Shown: positions 47,986 to 56,590 of the stretch, in pieces
Position numbering within the stretch: position 1 is the stretch's first letter
Layout: each line of letters begins with the position of its first letter
DNA from: Arthrobacter sp. B3I4
GTDB taxonomy: Bacteria; Actinomycetota; Actinomycetes; Actinomycetales; Micrococcaceae
Assembly: GCF_030816855.1 (NCBI RefSeq)
Contig: NZ_JAUSYK010000001.1
Span: 2,914,001 to 2,978,000, forward strand
DNA: 64,000 nt
Direction: 5' to 3'
Position numbers and translations under genes: made by a program
Notes under the pieces: generated by a model
What the model was told of the DNA's origin: nothing
Database searches by the model: none
Seen by the model: the letters and a program-made list of their open reading frames with translations, nothing else

Positions 47986-49469
47986 AGCAGGGTGTTCCCT
48001 TCAGTGGCGGTTCCGACGGCCGCTTCCGGCGGCAGTGGTGGTAAGGCTATCCGGTCCCCCAGGTGGCGCAGGCCGATGCTGTTGGAGGATTTGAAGAGGA
48101 CCAGGTCGCCTGGTTCCAGGTCGGTGCGCAGGATGTCGTAGGCCTCGTCCAGCGTTTCGGCGAAGAGGCATTCGTCGCCCCACGAACCCTCGTTGACGGC
48201 TGAGACGTAAAGTGCCCGGGCTTCCCGGCCGATCACCAGCAGCCGGGAGATGTTGAGCCGGACCACCTGGGTGCCCACGGCGGTGTGCTCCCGGATGGAG
48301 TCCTCGCCCAGTTCCAGCATGGCGCCGAGCACAGCCCAGGTCCGGCGGCCGCGGCCCAGGTCGGCCAGGGTCCGCAGCGCGGCGCGCATGGACTCCGGGT
48401 TGGCGTTGTAGGCGTCGTTGATGATCGTGACGCCGTCGGGACGCTCAGTGCGTTCCATCCGCCAGCGGCTCGCGGCGGTCTGGGCGCTCAACGACGCTGC
48501 GATCTGCGCGCCGGGAATACCGGCGGCGTAGGCTGCACCGGCGGCGGCCAGCAGGTTGGCCACGTGGTGGGCCCCGATCAGCTTGGCAGCGACGTGGTGC
48601 CGGGTGCCGTCAGGAAGCAGCAGGTCGAATTCGGGGCTGCCCCCGGCGTTCAACTCGACATCCTCGGCGCGGACCGGAGCCGGCGGGGCGTCGGGCCGGG
48701 CCGGCTCGGAGGAGAAGCCGAGGACGGCCGCCGCGGTCCGGCCGGCCATCGCGGAAACCCGGGCATCGTCCAGGTTCAGCACGGCGGTGCCGTCGGCCGG
48801 GAGGGCTTCGACCAGTTCACCCTTGGCCAGGGCGATGTTGTCCACGCCGCCAAATTCGCCGGCGTGGGCGGTGCCGACGCAGAGCACAACGCCGATTTCG
48901 GGGCGGACCATGTCCGCGAGGTAGCGGATGTGGCCGACACCGGTCGCGCCCATTTCAATCACGAGGTAGCGGGTTTCGAAGCCGGCTTTGAAGACCGTCA
49001 GCGGAACACCGACCTCGCCGTTGTAGGATCCCTGCGGCGCCACGGTCTCGCCGTGTCCGGTGAGGATTCCGGCCAACAGGTCCTTGGTGGTGGTCTTGCC
49101 GGCGGAGCCGGTGATGCCGATGACGGTGAGCGCCTGGCCCGCGGCGGCCCGGTGCTCCCGGATCCTGCGGACGGCTTCGGCGGCGAGGGCGCCCATGGCG
49201 AGGACCGAGTCCTCAACGACGATCGCCGGGTAGGGCCGGCCGGCCGGGTTGTTGACGTCGTGCTCGACCAGTGCCAGCACCGCGCCGCGGTCGAAGGCGG
49301 CGGCCACAAAGTCGTGGCCGTCGGCTGCCTCCCCCGGCTTGGCCACGTACAGGGATCCTGCCGTGGCTTCACGGGAGTCGGTCACCACCGAACCGGGCGT
49401 GACGTCCGGTTCGGCATCCAGCCGGCCATGGGTTATGTCGGCGATTTCCGCCGCTGTAAATGCAATCAT
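47982..49469 (-). CDS. murF: UDP-MurNAc-tripeptide:D-alanyl-D-alanine ligase
   Basis: Adds D-Ala-D-Ala to complete the pentapeptide. The 495-residue ligase has the N-domain [16 protein letters not shown], the ATP loop [25 protein letters not shown] and [12 protein letters not shown], the MurF signature. Overlaps mraY by four bases and follows murE by six. Confidence 0.97.
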   Translation of the reverse strand: MIAFTAAEIADITHGRLDAEPDVTPGSVVTDSREATAGSLYVAKPGEAADGHDFVAAAFDRGAVLALVEHDVNNPAGRPYPAIVVEDSVLAMGALAAEAVRRIREHRAAAGQALTVIGITGSAGKTTTKDLLAGILTGHGETVAPQGSYNGEVGVPLTVFKAGFETRYLVIEMGATGVGHIRYLADMVRPEIGVVLCVGTAHAGEFGGVDNIALAKGELVEALPADGTAVLNLDDARVSAMAGRTAAAVLGFSSEPARPDAPPAPVRAEDVELNAGGSPEFDLLLPDGTRHHVAAKLIGAHHVANLLAAAGAAYAAGIPGAQIAASLSAQTAASRWRMERTERPDGVTIINDAYNANPESMRAALRTLADLGRGRRTWAVLGAMLELGEDSIREHTAVGTQVVRLNISRLLVIGREARALYVSAVNEGSWGDECLFAETLDEAYDILRTDLEPGDLVLFKSSNSIGLRHLGDRIALPPLPPEAAVGTATEGNTLL

Positions 49470-49475
49470 CTCGGT

Positions 49476-51143
49476 TTAGGACTCTATCCGTTGGTCGTCG
49501 AGAACGGTGAATCCCCGGGCTGTCAAGGCGGTGCGCAGCTCCACCCGGTCATCGAGGGCCAGGTTGACGCCCTTGACCTCCTGCCAGACCTCGTGGCCGC
49601 GTCCGGCGACCAGGATGGTGTCCCCGGCACGGGCAAGTTCCGCGGCTTTACGGATGGCGGCATCGCGGGGGAAAACTTCCAGCACGGTGCAGCCCAGGTC
49701 CTCGTCTTCCTTGGCCTGGCGGGCACCGGCCAGCACGCCGGCCCGGATGGCGGCCGCGTCCTCGTCGTGCGGGTCGTCGTCGCTGATGATCACGATGTCC
49801 GCCAGCCGCGCCGCGATAGCACCCATGGCCGGCCGCTTGCCCTGGTCACGCTGGCCGGTGGCGCCGAACACGACAATCACCTTTGACTCCGGCTCCGGCG
49901 AGCGGACCGCTTCGAGGGCGCGGGCAAGGGCGTCAGGGTTGTGCGCAAAGTCGACGACGGCGGCCGGGGCCGTCGCCACCAGCTGCATGCGGCCCGGAAC
50001 GGCGACGGTGAACGGGTCCGCGCTGTCCAGTGCGGCCTGCACTTCTTCCCGACCGCTGCCGGCGGCAAGGACCATGGCGGTGGCCAGCGCGGCGTTGGCG
50101 ACGTTGAAGCTGCCGGGCAGCCCGGTGTGGACGCGCAGCGCAGTGCCGTCACGGTGGCGCAGGCTGAACTCGGTGCCCAGGCCGCGCGGCTTCTGATCCA
50201 CAACGCTCCAATCCGCGGTGGACGCGCCCGCGGCGGCGGCGCCCCCGGAGGCGCCCGCGGCGGCGGTTGACAGGGTGGTGACCGGGATGTCGGCGCCTGC
50301 GGCCAGCTTGCGGCCCCATTCGTCGTCGACGGTCACGACGGCGGTGCGGGCCCGTTCCGGTGTGAAGAGCCGTGATTTGGTCTGGAAGTACTCTTCCATG
50401 GTCCCGTGCAGGTCCAGGTGGTCCTGGGTCAGATTGGTGAAGCCCGCGACGTCGAACAGCACACCGTCGACCCGGTGGAAGGAGATGGCGTGCGAGGACA
50501 CCTCCATCGACGCGGCGTCCAGGCCGCGCTCCCGCATCAGCGCCAGCAGAGCATGGACATCGGTCGACTCGGGGGTGGTGAGCAGGCTGGGAATCGCGTC
50601 GCCGCCGGCGAGGATTTCGATGGTGCCGATCAGCCCGGTCCTGCGGCCAAGGGCTCGGAGCAGCGAGTTGAGGAAGTACGTCGTCGTGGTCTTGCCGTTG
50701 GTCCCGGTGACGCCGAACAGTGCCGGCGCGGGGGCGTCTGCCGGGCGGCTGCGGTAGATCCGCGCGGCCAGGCCGCCGACAAGGCTGCGTGGCTCTTCGG
50801 CCAGCAGCACCGGCACGGGGATGTCGTTGGAGAGGGCCAGCAGGCGTGCCCCGGCGGCGTCGGTCAGCACGGCGACGGCGCCGGCGTCCACCGCCTGGGC
50901 CACGAAGTCCGCGCCATGCCTGCTGGCTCCGGGCAGTGCCACGTAGAGGTCTCCGGGCAGCACGGCCCGGGAGTTCAGCGAGATCCCGGTGACCGGGATG
51001 GCAGCGGAGGATTCGGGGACGGCGACGCCGATCCCTTTCCCGATGGCTTCCAGCGGCACCGGGGTGACTGCCGCGGGCCGGAACGCCGCGGCTGAGTCCT
51101 GACCGGACAGCGCAGCCGTCTGCTGGGCATTGAGCTCTGACAA
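49476..51143 (-). CDS. murE: UDP-MurNAc-L-Ala-D-Glu ligase for the third residue (probably L-lysine)
   Basis: Adds the diamino acid at position 3. The 555-residue protein has GISLNSRAVLPGDLYVALPG, the ATP loop [23 protein letters not shown] and VDFAHNPDAL. At the specificity loop it reads DDDPHDED (Asp455-457, Pro458, His459) where diaminopimelate enzymes have DNPR, which suggests L-lysine. The frame runs to 51203, but TTG at 51143 (LSELNAQQ) is six bases after GGAG and gives a normal length. Confidence 0.95.
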   Translation of the reverse strand: MSELNAQQTAALSGQDSAAAFRPAAVTPVPLEAIGKGIGVAVPESSAAIPVTGISLNSRAVLPGDLYVALPGASRHGADFVAQAVDAGAVAVLTDAAGARLLALSNDIPVPVLLAEEPRSLVGGLAARIYRSRPADAPAPALFGVTGTNGKTTTTYFLNSLLRALGRRTGLIGTIEILAGGDAIPSLLTTPESTDVHALLALMRERGLDAASMEVSSHAISFHRVDGVLFDVAGFTNLTQDHLDLHGTMEEYFQTKSRLFTPERARTAVVTVDDEWGRKLAAGADIPVTTLSTAAAGASGGAAAAGASTADWSVVDQKPRGLGTEFSLRHRDGTALRVHTGLPGSFNVANAALATAMVLAAGSGREEVQAALDSADPFTVAVPGRMQLVATAPAAVVDFAHNPDALARALEAVRSPEPESKVIVVFGATGQRDQGKRPAMGAIAARLADIVIISDDDPHDEDAAAIRAGVLAGARQAKEDEDLGCTVLEVFPRDAAIRKAAELARAGDTILVAGRGHEVWQEVKGVNLALDDRVELRTALTARGFTVLDDQRIES

Positions 51144-51257
51144 GGGAATCTCCGTTGGTGGTGCTGGCGCACCGTACGCCGCGCGCGGAGGATTGCCCCG
51201 CACACAGGCTACGGCTGCGTGGAACTGGATCTTGCTGCTGACTCGTGGTGCTGGGTG

Positions 51258-53060
51258 CTACTTCGCGTACTGCGGCAGCCTGACCGGCTGCCCGGTTGAG
51301 GGCTGGACGTTGTAGGTGCGCAGCGTCTGGCCCATCACCGAACGGAACACCGGCCCGTTGGTGATGCCGTAGATGCTGCCCTTGGGCCGTTGCAGGACAA
51401 CCTCCACAATAAACCGCGGATCGTCCATCGGCGCCATCCCCACCATCGAGGCGGTGTAGCCACAGAACCCGGACTTACCGTCGTCGCACGGCGACTCGGA
51501 GGTGCCGGTCTTCGCCCCGACGCGGTAGCCGTCGATCGCCGCGTCCTTGATTTCACCCTCGGTAACGGCGCTTTCGAGGATGTCCCGGACCTGCTTGGCG
51601 GTGTCCTTGGAGACGACCTGCCGGCTGTCCTTGGCGGGGACTTTCTCCTCGGTGCCGTCGGGGCCGACGTAGCTGTCGATCAGGCGCGGCTGGAGCATGA
51701 CCCCGTCGTTGGCGATGGACTGGTAGGCGCGGACCGTCTGCAGGGTCGACTGGGCGACGCCCTGGCCGAACAGGACCGTGTACTGCTGGCGGCCGTCCCA
51801 TTGGTCGGCCGGCGTCAGGATGCCCTTCGACTGGGCCGGCAGGCCGATGTCCGGGGCCTCACCGATACCGAACTTCTGCAGCCAGTCGTGCCGCTTTTCC
51901 TTGCTGAGCCGCTGGCCGACCATGACCGTTCCGGTATTCATGGAATAGCCAATGATGCCCGCCAGGGTCCGCCGCTCGGTGCCGTGATCAAAAGCATCGC
52001 TGAAAGTCTGGCCGTCCACGGTGTAGGTCGGCGGAATGGTGAAGGTCTCCTGCAGGTTGGCGGTTCCCTCCTCGATGGCCGACGCAGCGGTGATCATCTT
52101 CTCCACCGAGCCGGGTTCATAGGAGGCGGTCACGGCCCGGACGCCGCGGTTCCCGGGTGCGACCTTGCCCGGATCGTTGGGGTCCGGCGAGTCGGTGTCC
52201 GCCATTGCGAGGATGTTGCCGTTTTTGGCGTCGGCGATGACGATGGTCCCCCACTCGGCACTCAGCTTGTCTTTTTGGCTCTGGATGGCCTGCTGGGCAA
52301 AGTACTGCAGGTCCGAGTTGAGCGTGAGTTTGATGTCTTTGCCGTTCACCGCCGGTGTGAACTGATCGACGCCGACCGGGATCCGCAGGCCGTCGGCACC
52401 GATTTCGAAGAGCCGCTTGCCGGCGGTGCCCTTGAGTACTTCGTCCTGGGTCTGTTCCAGTCCCGCCTGGCCGGTGGTGCCGTCTTGGAGGAAGCCGACA
52501 ATTCCGCCGGCCACGGAGCCGTTGGGGTACACCCGTTTGCTGGTGCCCTCGGTGACGATGCCGGGGATCTGCAGCTTGGAGATGCGGTCCTCGACGTCGG
52601 GCCGGATGTCCTTTGCCACGATGTAGTAGCGCTGCTGGCCGGTCAGCGCTTCCTTGAGGTCGTCCTTTTTCATTCCGAGCACGTTCGCGAGTTCTTCGAT
52701 GCCCTGGTCGCGGGGGATCTTGACGACAGTGTCCTTGCCGTCGATCTTTTCAAGCCGCGGGAAGGACTCAGTCTTGGTGTTGACGGTCTGGTCCACGACG
52801 ACGTTGTAGCGGATGACGCTGCTGGCCAGGACCGTGCCGTGGGCGTCGAGGATGCTGCCGCGCTCCGCCGGCAGCTCCATCGGTTTGAGCCGGTTCTGCA
52901 GGGCCGCCTCGGCCATGCCGCCGACGTCGAGGCCCTGGACCAGGAAGAGTTTGCCGCCGACCACCAGCAGGAGCGAGAGCATGATTCCGAGCCCGAGGCG
53001 CAGCCGCCGGGTGGCGCTCGGCGTCGTTGCGGTGCGTGCCTTGCCGGTTTTCTGCGCCAC
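51258..53060 (-). CDS. ftsI: Septal peptidoglycan transpeptidase FtsI (PBP class B)
   Basis: Cross-links septal peptidoglycan with FtsW. The 600-residue protein has a short basic cytoplasmic tail, one membrane helix (about 22-44), a dimerisation domain (LPAERGSILDAHG) and the transpeptidase domain. The active site is Ser318 and Lys321 (SVEK), the SxN motif is SMN and Lys517 is in AKTGTSE. Two cysteines (ESPCDDGKSGFCGY) just after KTG may form a disulfide. GTG start with AAGGAAA nine bases upstream. Confidence 0.97.
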   Translation of the reverse strand: MAQKTGKARTATTPSATRRLRLGLGIMLSLLLVVGGKLFLVQGLDVGGMAEAALQNRLKPMELPAERGSILDAHGTVLASSVIRYNVVVDQTVNTKTESFPRLEKIDGKDTVVKIPRDQGIEELANVLGMKKDDLKEALTGQQRYYIVAKDIRPDVEDRISKLQIPGIVTEGTSKRVYPNGSVAGGIVGFLQDGTTGQAGLEQTQDEVLKGTAGKRLFEIGADGLRIPVGVDQFTPAVNGKDIKLTLNSDLQYFAQQAIQSQKDKLSAEWGTIVIADAKNGNILAMADTDSPDPNDPGKVAPGNRGVRAVTASYEPGSVEKMITAASAIEEGTANLQETFTIPPTYTVDGQTFSDAFDHGTERRTLAGIIGYSMNTGTVMVGQRLSKEKRHDWLQKFGIGEAPDIGLPAQSKGILTPADQWDGRQQYTVLFGQGVAQSTLQTVRAYQSIANDGVMLQPRLIDSYVGPDGTEEKVPAKDSRQVVSKDTAKQVRDILESAVTEGEIKDAAIDGYRVGAKTGTSESPCDDGKSGFCGYTASMVGMAPMDDPRFIVEVVLQRPKGSIYGITNGPVFRSVMGQTLRTYNVQPSTGQPVRLPQYAK

Positions 53061-53117
53061 GATATTTCCTTGCTGCTTGGCTCGCTGGTTGGTCCTGCCC
53101 GCTGGTGGGTTCGGCCG

Positions 53118-53837
53118 TTACTTTCCGGGAACCTTCTGGGCGGGGGCCGGAACGGATCCGCCGTGCAGGTCCGCGGCAGGGGCAGGCGCCGGAACAGCAG
53201 GTGCTGCCGGGGCGGGTGCCCGCAGAGCCGGTGCTGCCGGCGCGGCGGGTGCTTCGGCCGCGGGAGCTGCAGCAGCCGGGGCGGCAGGCGCCGGAACGCT
53301 TTCGGCCGGCCTGCGGTTGGCCAGCGGCTCCTTGGCGGAAGCGGGCGGAACCACGTTGACCGCACCGGCGACGGCGGGCGCCGCGATGACGGCGGCGGGG
53401 GCGTCGCCCTTGACGGCGGGCTTGGCCTTTCCGGTCACGGCAAGGGTGGACAGGTCGATCTGGCCCTTGCTGGTGGACGCGACCATGCCCAGGTCCGCGG
53501 CCTTGGCGGCGAGGTTCTGCGGGGCATCGAAGTTCTGCACCTGCTGGGTGAGGTCCTGGTTCTGCTTGGTCAGCGTGGTCTGCTTCGCCCGCAACTCCAC
53601 CAGCTGGTACTGCGCGGAGGAGACGGAGATGTTCAGCACCAGCACCGCTATCAGCGCCAGCGCCAGGATGCCGAAGCACATCACGACGAACGGGGCACGG
53701 CGCTTGCGCGGGGCGCTTTGGACGACGGAGAGCGGCGTGCGGGCCCTGCGGCCGGGCGTCCCGGGTTGCGAGTCCGGGAGGGCGCGGGCCGTGGCTGCGG
53801 TGGCAACGGGGAACCTGTTGACGGCGGCGGTGCTCAT
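53118..53837 (-). CDS. FtsL-like divisome protein
   Basis: Between rsmH and ftsI, the ftsL position. The 239-residue protein has a basic N-terminal region, one membrane helix (about 50-71, [20 protein letters not shown]), a leucine-zipper-like coiled coil (about 73-105, [21 protein letters not shown]) and the short [12 protein letters not shown] segment seen in FtsL/Rv2164c-type proteins. Then comes a 110-residue Ala/Pro tail of PAPA repeats. FtsL identity rests on position and topology, not on close sequence match. Confidence 0.85.
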   Translation of the reverse strand: MSTAAVNRFPVATAATARALPDSQPGTPGRRARTPLSVVQSAPRKRRAPFVVMCFGILALALIAVLVLNISVSSAQYQLVELRAKQTTLTKQNQDLTQQVQNFDAPQNLAAKAADLGMVASTSKGQIDLSTLAVTGKAKPAVKGDAPAAVIAAPAVAGAVNVVPPASAKEPLANRRPAESVPAPAAPAAAAPAAEAPAAPAAPALRAPAPAAPAVPAPAPAADLHGGSVPAPAQKVPGK

Positions 53838-54835
53838 GCGACTCTCCTGGCTTTGATGCGTTCCACGGCGCGGAGCCTCGCGGAAGCTGCGCGTGGGTTT
53901 TCTTCGATTTCTGCGGCGGTGGGCACTTCGGTGCCCTTCGTCAGGGTCTTCAGTTCGGGTTTATGTTCCTCAAGCTCCACCGGGAATCCGAGGGGGGCCG
54001 AGGATTTGGAGCCGGCCTGGAAGACGCTCTTGACGATCTTGTCTTCCAGCGAGTGGTAGGACATCACCACGATCCGGCCGCCCAGGGCGATGGACGCCAC
54101 GGCTGCCGGAATGGCCCGTTCCAGGACGTCGAGTTCCTCGTTGACTTCAATGCGGAGCGCCTGGAAGGTGCGTTTGGCGGGGTGCCCACCGGTCTTGGCG
54201 GCGCCGGCGGGGACGACGGCGCGGATCGTGTCGACCAGCTGGCCGGTCGTGGTGAACGGCTTTTCCGCCCGGGCGGCGACAATCCGGTTGGCAATCCGGC
54301 CGGCGAACTTTTCCTCGCCCCACTTCCGGATGATCCGGACGAGGTCCTCTTCGCTGTAGTTGTTGACGACGTCGGCGGCGGTCTGGCCCCGGCTGGTGTC
54401 CATCCGCATGTCCAGCGGCGCGTCAAAAGAGTAGGCAAATCCGCGTTCCCGTTCGTCCAGCTGCAGGGAGGAGACGCCGAGGTCCATCAGGATGCCGTGC
54501 ACTTCGCTGAAGCCGAGATCTTCGATGACGTCCGGAATCTCGTCGTAGACCGCGTGGACCAGGTCGGTCCGGCTGGCGAAGGGCTTGAGCCGCTCCCCTG
54601 CCAGGGCGAGGGCCTCTTCGTCGCGGTCAATGCCGACCAGGTGCAGGTCCGGAAACCGCTGCAGCATCGCTTCCGAGTGGCCGCCCATGCCGAGGGTGGC
54701 GTCGACGACGACGGGGGTCTCACCCCGGCGCCGGGCTTCCTCCAGTGCCGGGGCCAACAAATTGATGCACCGGTCCTTCAGGACCGGTACATGGCGTTCG
54801 GACGTCGGCTTCGCCTGGGGGGAGTCATCGCTCAT
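53834..54835 (-). CDS. rsmH: 16S rRNA (cytosine-1402-N4)-methyltransferase
   Basis: S-adenosylmethionine-dependent methylase of the ribosomal decoding centre. The 333-residue protein has [68 protein letters not shown] and [14 protein letters not shown], all RsmH signatures. Its stop overlaps the start of the ftsL-like gene (ATGA). Confidence 0.98.
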   Translation of the reverse strand: MSDDSPQAKPTSERHVPVLKDRCINLLAPALEEARRRGETPVVVDATLGMGGHSEAMLQRFPDLHLVGIDRDEEALALAGERLKPFASRTDLVHAVYDEIPDVIEDLGFSEVHGILMDLGVSSLQLDERERGFAYSFDAPLDMRMDTSRGQTAADVVNNYSEEDLVRIIRKWGEEKFAGRIANRIVAARAEKPFTTTGQLVDTIRAVVPAGAAKTGGHPAKRTFQALRIEVNEELDVLERAIPAAVASIALGGRIVVMSYHSLEDKIVKSVFQAGSKSSAPLGFPVELEEHKPELKTLTKGTEVPTAAEIEENPRAASARLRAVERIKARRVA

Positions 54836-54904
54836 GCCTGCGTCCTTTCAGGGGCTGGAGGATAAGTGGGGGGATGTTCGAAGTGTGCTTCTTGGTCCAG
54901 ATCC

Positions 54905-54969
54905 CCATCCGCGCCTACCCTGCTGTCCGCCTGGCTCCGGGGAAGTGAGCCAGGTGGACCGCCGGATGG
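54905..54969 (-). ncRNA. Structured leader between mraZ and rsmH
   Basis: In the 194-bp gap GTCCGCCTGGCTC (54925-54937) pairs with GAGCCAGGTGGAC (54947-54959) over 12 of 13 positions. An outer pair CCATCCG (54905-54911) with CGGATGG (54963-54969) extends the stem with internal loops. It could be an attenuator or processing site in the mraZ-rsmH transcript; no known RNA family is recognised. Confidence 0.45.
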
Positions 54970-55029
54970 GCGGCTGGAGATCTTGATCAAGAAACGGTTG
55001 GTGCCGGCGGTGCAGGCGCTTCCGGGCCC

Positions 55030-55458
55030 CTAGAGGATGCCCGGGATGGCGTCGTCGGTTTCCGAGAAGGCGGTTTCCTTTTCGGCCAGGTACTCGTTCC
55101 AGGCCTGGGCGTCCCAGATCTCCGCCCGGGTGCCAGCGCCAATGACGGCCAGCTCCCTGCCGAGACCTGCGTATTCCCGGAGCGCCGGCGGAATCGTCAC
55201 GCGCCCCTGCTTGTCAGGTACCTCGTCGGAGGCTCCAGAGAGGAAAACACGGATGTAGTCACGAGCCTGCTTGGAGGAAATTGGCGCCTCCCGCATCTGT
55301 TCGTGAACCCGGCCGAATTCCGCCTCACTGAAGACGTAGATGCAGCGTTCCTGGCCCCTTGTGAGAACCAGGCCTCCGGCAAGTTCCTCGCGGAACTTGG
55401 CCGGCAGGATGATTCGACCCTTTTCGTCCAGGCGTGGCGAATGAGTGCCGAGAAACAC
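55030..55458 (-). CDS. mraZ: Transcriptional regulator MraZ
   Basis: Ring-shaped repressor that controls the division and cell wall cluster it heads. The 142-residue protein has the two AbrB-like swapped-hairpin repeats ([19 protein letters not shown] and [17 protein letters not shown]) with DxKGR motifs. Start is GTG at 55458. GTGGAG-type direct repeats upstream are its likely operator. Confidence 0.97.
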   Translation of the reverse strand: MFLGTHSPRLDEKGRIILPAKFREELAGGLVLTRGQERCIYVFSEAEFGRVHEQMREAPISSKQARDYIRVFLSGASDEVPDKQGRVTIPPALREYAGLGRELAVIGAGTRAEIWDAQAWNEYLAEKETAFSETDDAIPGIL

Positions 55459-55475
55459 GGCCCACCGCCCGTCTG

Positions 55476-55481
55476 TTTATA
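55476..55481 (-). promoter_or_regulatory. Candidate -10 element of mraZ
   Basis: On the minus strand TATAAA lies 17 bases before the GTG start. The -35 region at the usual distance (AGCACA) is poor. The MraZ-type repeats lie just upstream. Confidence 0.45.
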
Positions 55482-55503
55482 GGAAGTCCAACGTCCCCTG
55501 TGC

Positions 55504-55549
55504 TGCCACTACCCTCTTACGTCCTCCACATTACTCCACTTCGCTCCCC
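55504..55549 (-). promoter_or_regulatory. MraZ operator: 10-bp-phased GTGGAG repeats
   Basis: On the minus strand GGGGAG, GTGGAG and GTGGAG start exactly 10 bp apart (top-strand 55544, 55534, 55524), followed by weaker TAAGAG (55514) and GTGGCA (55504). MraZ is known to bind arrays of short G-rich direct repeats at its own promoter. Confidence 0.75.
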
Positions 55550-55745
55550 CGTCAACGTCATTCGGTGTTTTTCAGCGCAGATTCGACGCATTTTTTGCCC
55601 GGAAGTTCCTTGTGAGCACAGGGAAGCCCCGGAAGTGGGGCGCAGTGGAGGGATCAACCCCGATCGACTGCCCCAGAACGGCCCTTTCAGCGCCCCTTAG
55701 CGCCCCGAAAACACTTTCGGAGCACTCGATTCCCCGGTTAACGGC

Positions 55746-55767
55746 AAAAGACCCGCCGAAGCGAGTC
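55746..55767 (-). terminator. Intrinsic terminator of the DUF3040 transcript
   Basis: On the minus strand GACTCGC-TTCG-GCGGGTC is followed by TTTT: a seven-bp stem with one G-T pair and a stable UUCG tetraloop. It lies 158 bases past the DUF3040 stop, so the 25-bp repeat array is in that gene's 3' untranslated region. The rest of 55550-55745 shows nothing I can name. Confidence 0.7.
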
Positions 55768-55790
55768 TTGTGGTTGCCTACCGGAGGCGC

Positions 55791-55890
55791 CTGTGGTGGA
55801 AAGTGGAGGCGCTGCCGGTGGTGCTTGGTGGAGGGCCTACCGGTGGTGAAAAGTGGAGGCGCTGCCGGTGGTGCTTAGTGGAGGGCCGGT
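55791..55890. repeat. Four 25-bp tandem units with paired GTGGTG/GTGGAG hexamers
   Basis: Units start at 55791, 55816, 55841 and 55866. Each has GTGGTG (55793, 55818, 55843, 55868) and GTGGAG 10 bp later (55803, 55828, 55853, 55878). Units 1 and 3, and 2 and 4, are most alike, so a 50-bp unit was doubled. The hexamer and the 10-bp step are those of the MraZ operator 250 bp away, on the opposite strand. No plausible protein is encoded. Confidence 0.85.
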
Positions 55891-55924
55891 CCCGGGAACG
55901 GAACGGCCGGCCGGCAAACACCGG

Positions 55925-56296
55925 TCAGGGTTCCCCCCGGTGCCTCTCGTCCCAGCGCTGTTCAAGGTTGCTCATGAAGGAACTGCGCGGCTTTCCGGGC
56001 TTGCGGCCGGCGCCGGCTGCTTTGCCCTTGCCGCTGGAACTGCGCATGGTGGCGAAGTACACGCCGCCGCCCATCACCACGAATCCCAGGACTCCCACGA
56101 TAATGCTTTGCAAAGAAACGCCAAGCAACAGCAAAAGGACCCCTGCGAGGGTGCCGAGGACCCCTATGACCAGGTGACGGGTGGACCAGGAACGACCCGG
56201 GTCCGAGCCCATGGAGCTGGCAAACTTGGGATCGTCCTCGTGCAGCTGCTTCTCAAGTTGCTCCAGCAACTTCTGTTCGTGCTCCGAGAGCGGCAT
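55925..56296 (-). CDS. DUF3040 membrane protein
   Basis: The 123-residue protein starts MPLSEHEQKLLEQLEKQLHE, the DUF3040 start with a charged helix, DDPKFASSM, then two membrane helices (about 42-59 and 64-81) and a basic Gly/Lys tail (SSGKGKAAGAGRKPGKPRSS). The frame opens at 56545, but AAGGAGG five bases before the ATG at 56296 fixes the start. Regular neighbour of dinB and mraZ in actinobacteria. Function unknown. Confidence 0.93.
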   Translation of the reverse strand: MPLSEHEQKLLEQLEKQLHEDDPKFASSMGSDPGRSWSTRHLVIGVLGTLAGVLLLLLGVSLQSIIVGVLGFVVMGGGVYFATMRSSSGKGKAAGAGRKPGKPRSSFMSNLEQRWDERHRGEP

Positions 56297-56590
56297 CACG
56301 ACCTCCTTAAGTCGGCCAACGTCCGGACGTGACGCGGCCATTGTCCCTAAACCCCTAACGTCTGGGACACCCGCCTGGTTCCCGCTCCCCGCCACTGGAC
56401 GAAGGGTGGATTTCCGGCTCCCCGAGAGATGTTTAGTTGGCACGACCGGCAGTCCGAACGTTCGATCCAGTCGTTCGAAATCTACGTATAAATAAGGATA
56501 GTTTGTTGCGCCCTGTTCTGGTAGACGCCGTGGCGGCAGCGGCACAAGCGGTGCTCTGCACCCGGAGCCGGGCGCAGCGCGGCGGGCAGC

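Noticed and set aside
51390-54059. 889-residue plus-strand open frame
   Set aside because: Runs across ftsI, the ftsL-like gene and rsmH in antisense; no start signal or domain.
55791-55890. 25-bp repeats as a CRISPR array
   Set aside because: Units are directly adjacent with no unique spacers, and no cas genes are present.
55770-56177. Plus-strand open frame across the 25-bp array
   Set aside because: Half of it is the repeat array and the rest is antisense to the DUF3040 gene; the Trp/Arg/Gly-rich product is not plausible.
56447-56480. LexA (SOS) box near CGAACGTTCG
   Set aside because: The half-sites have no four-base spacer, and the site is before the DUF3040 gene, not before dinB.
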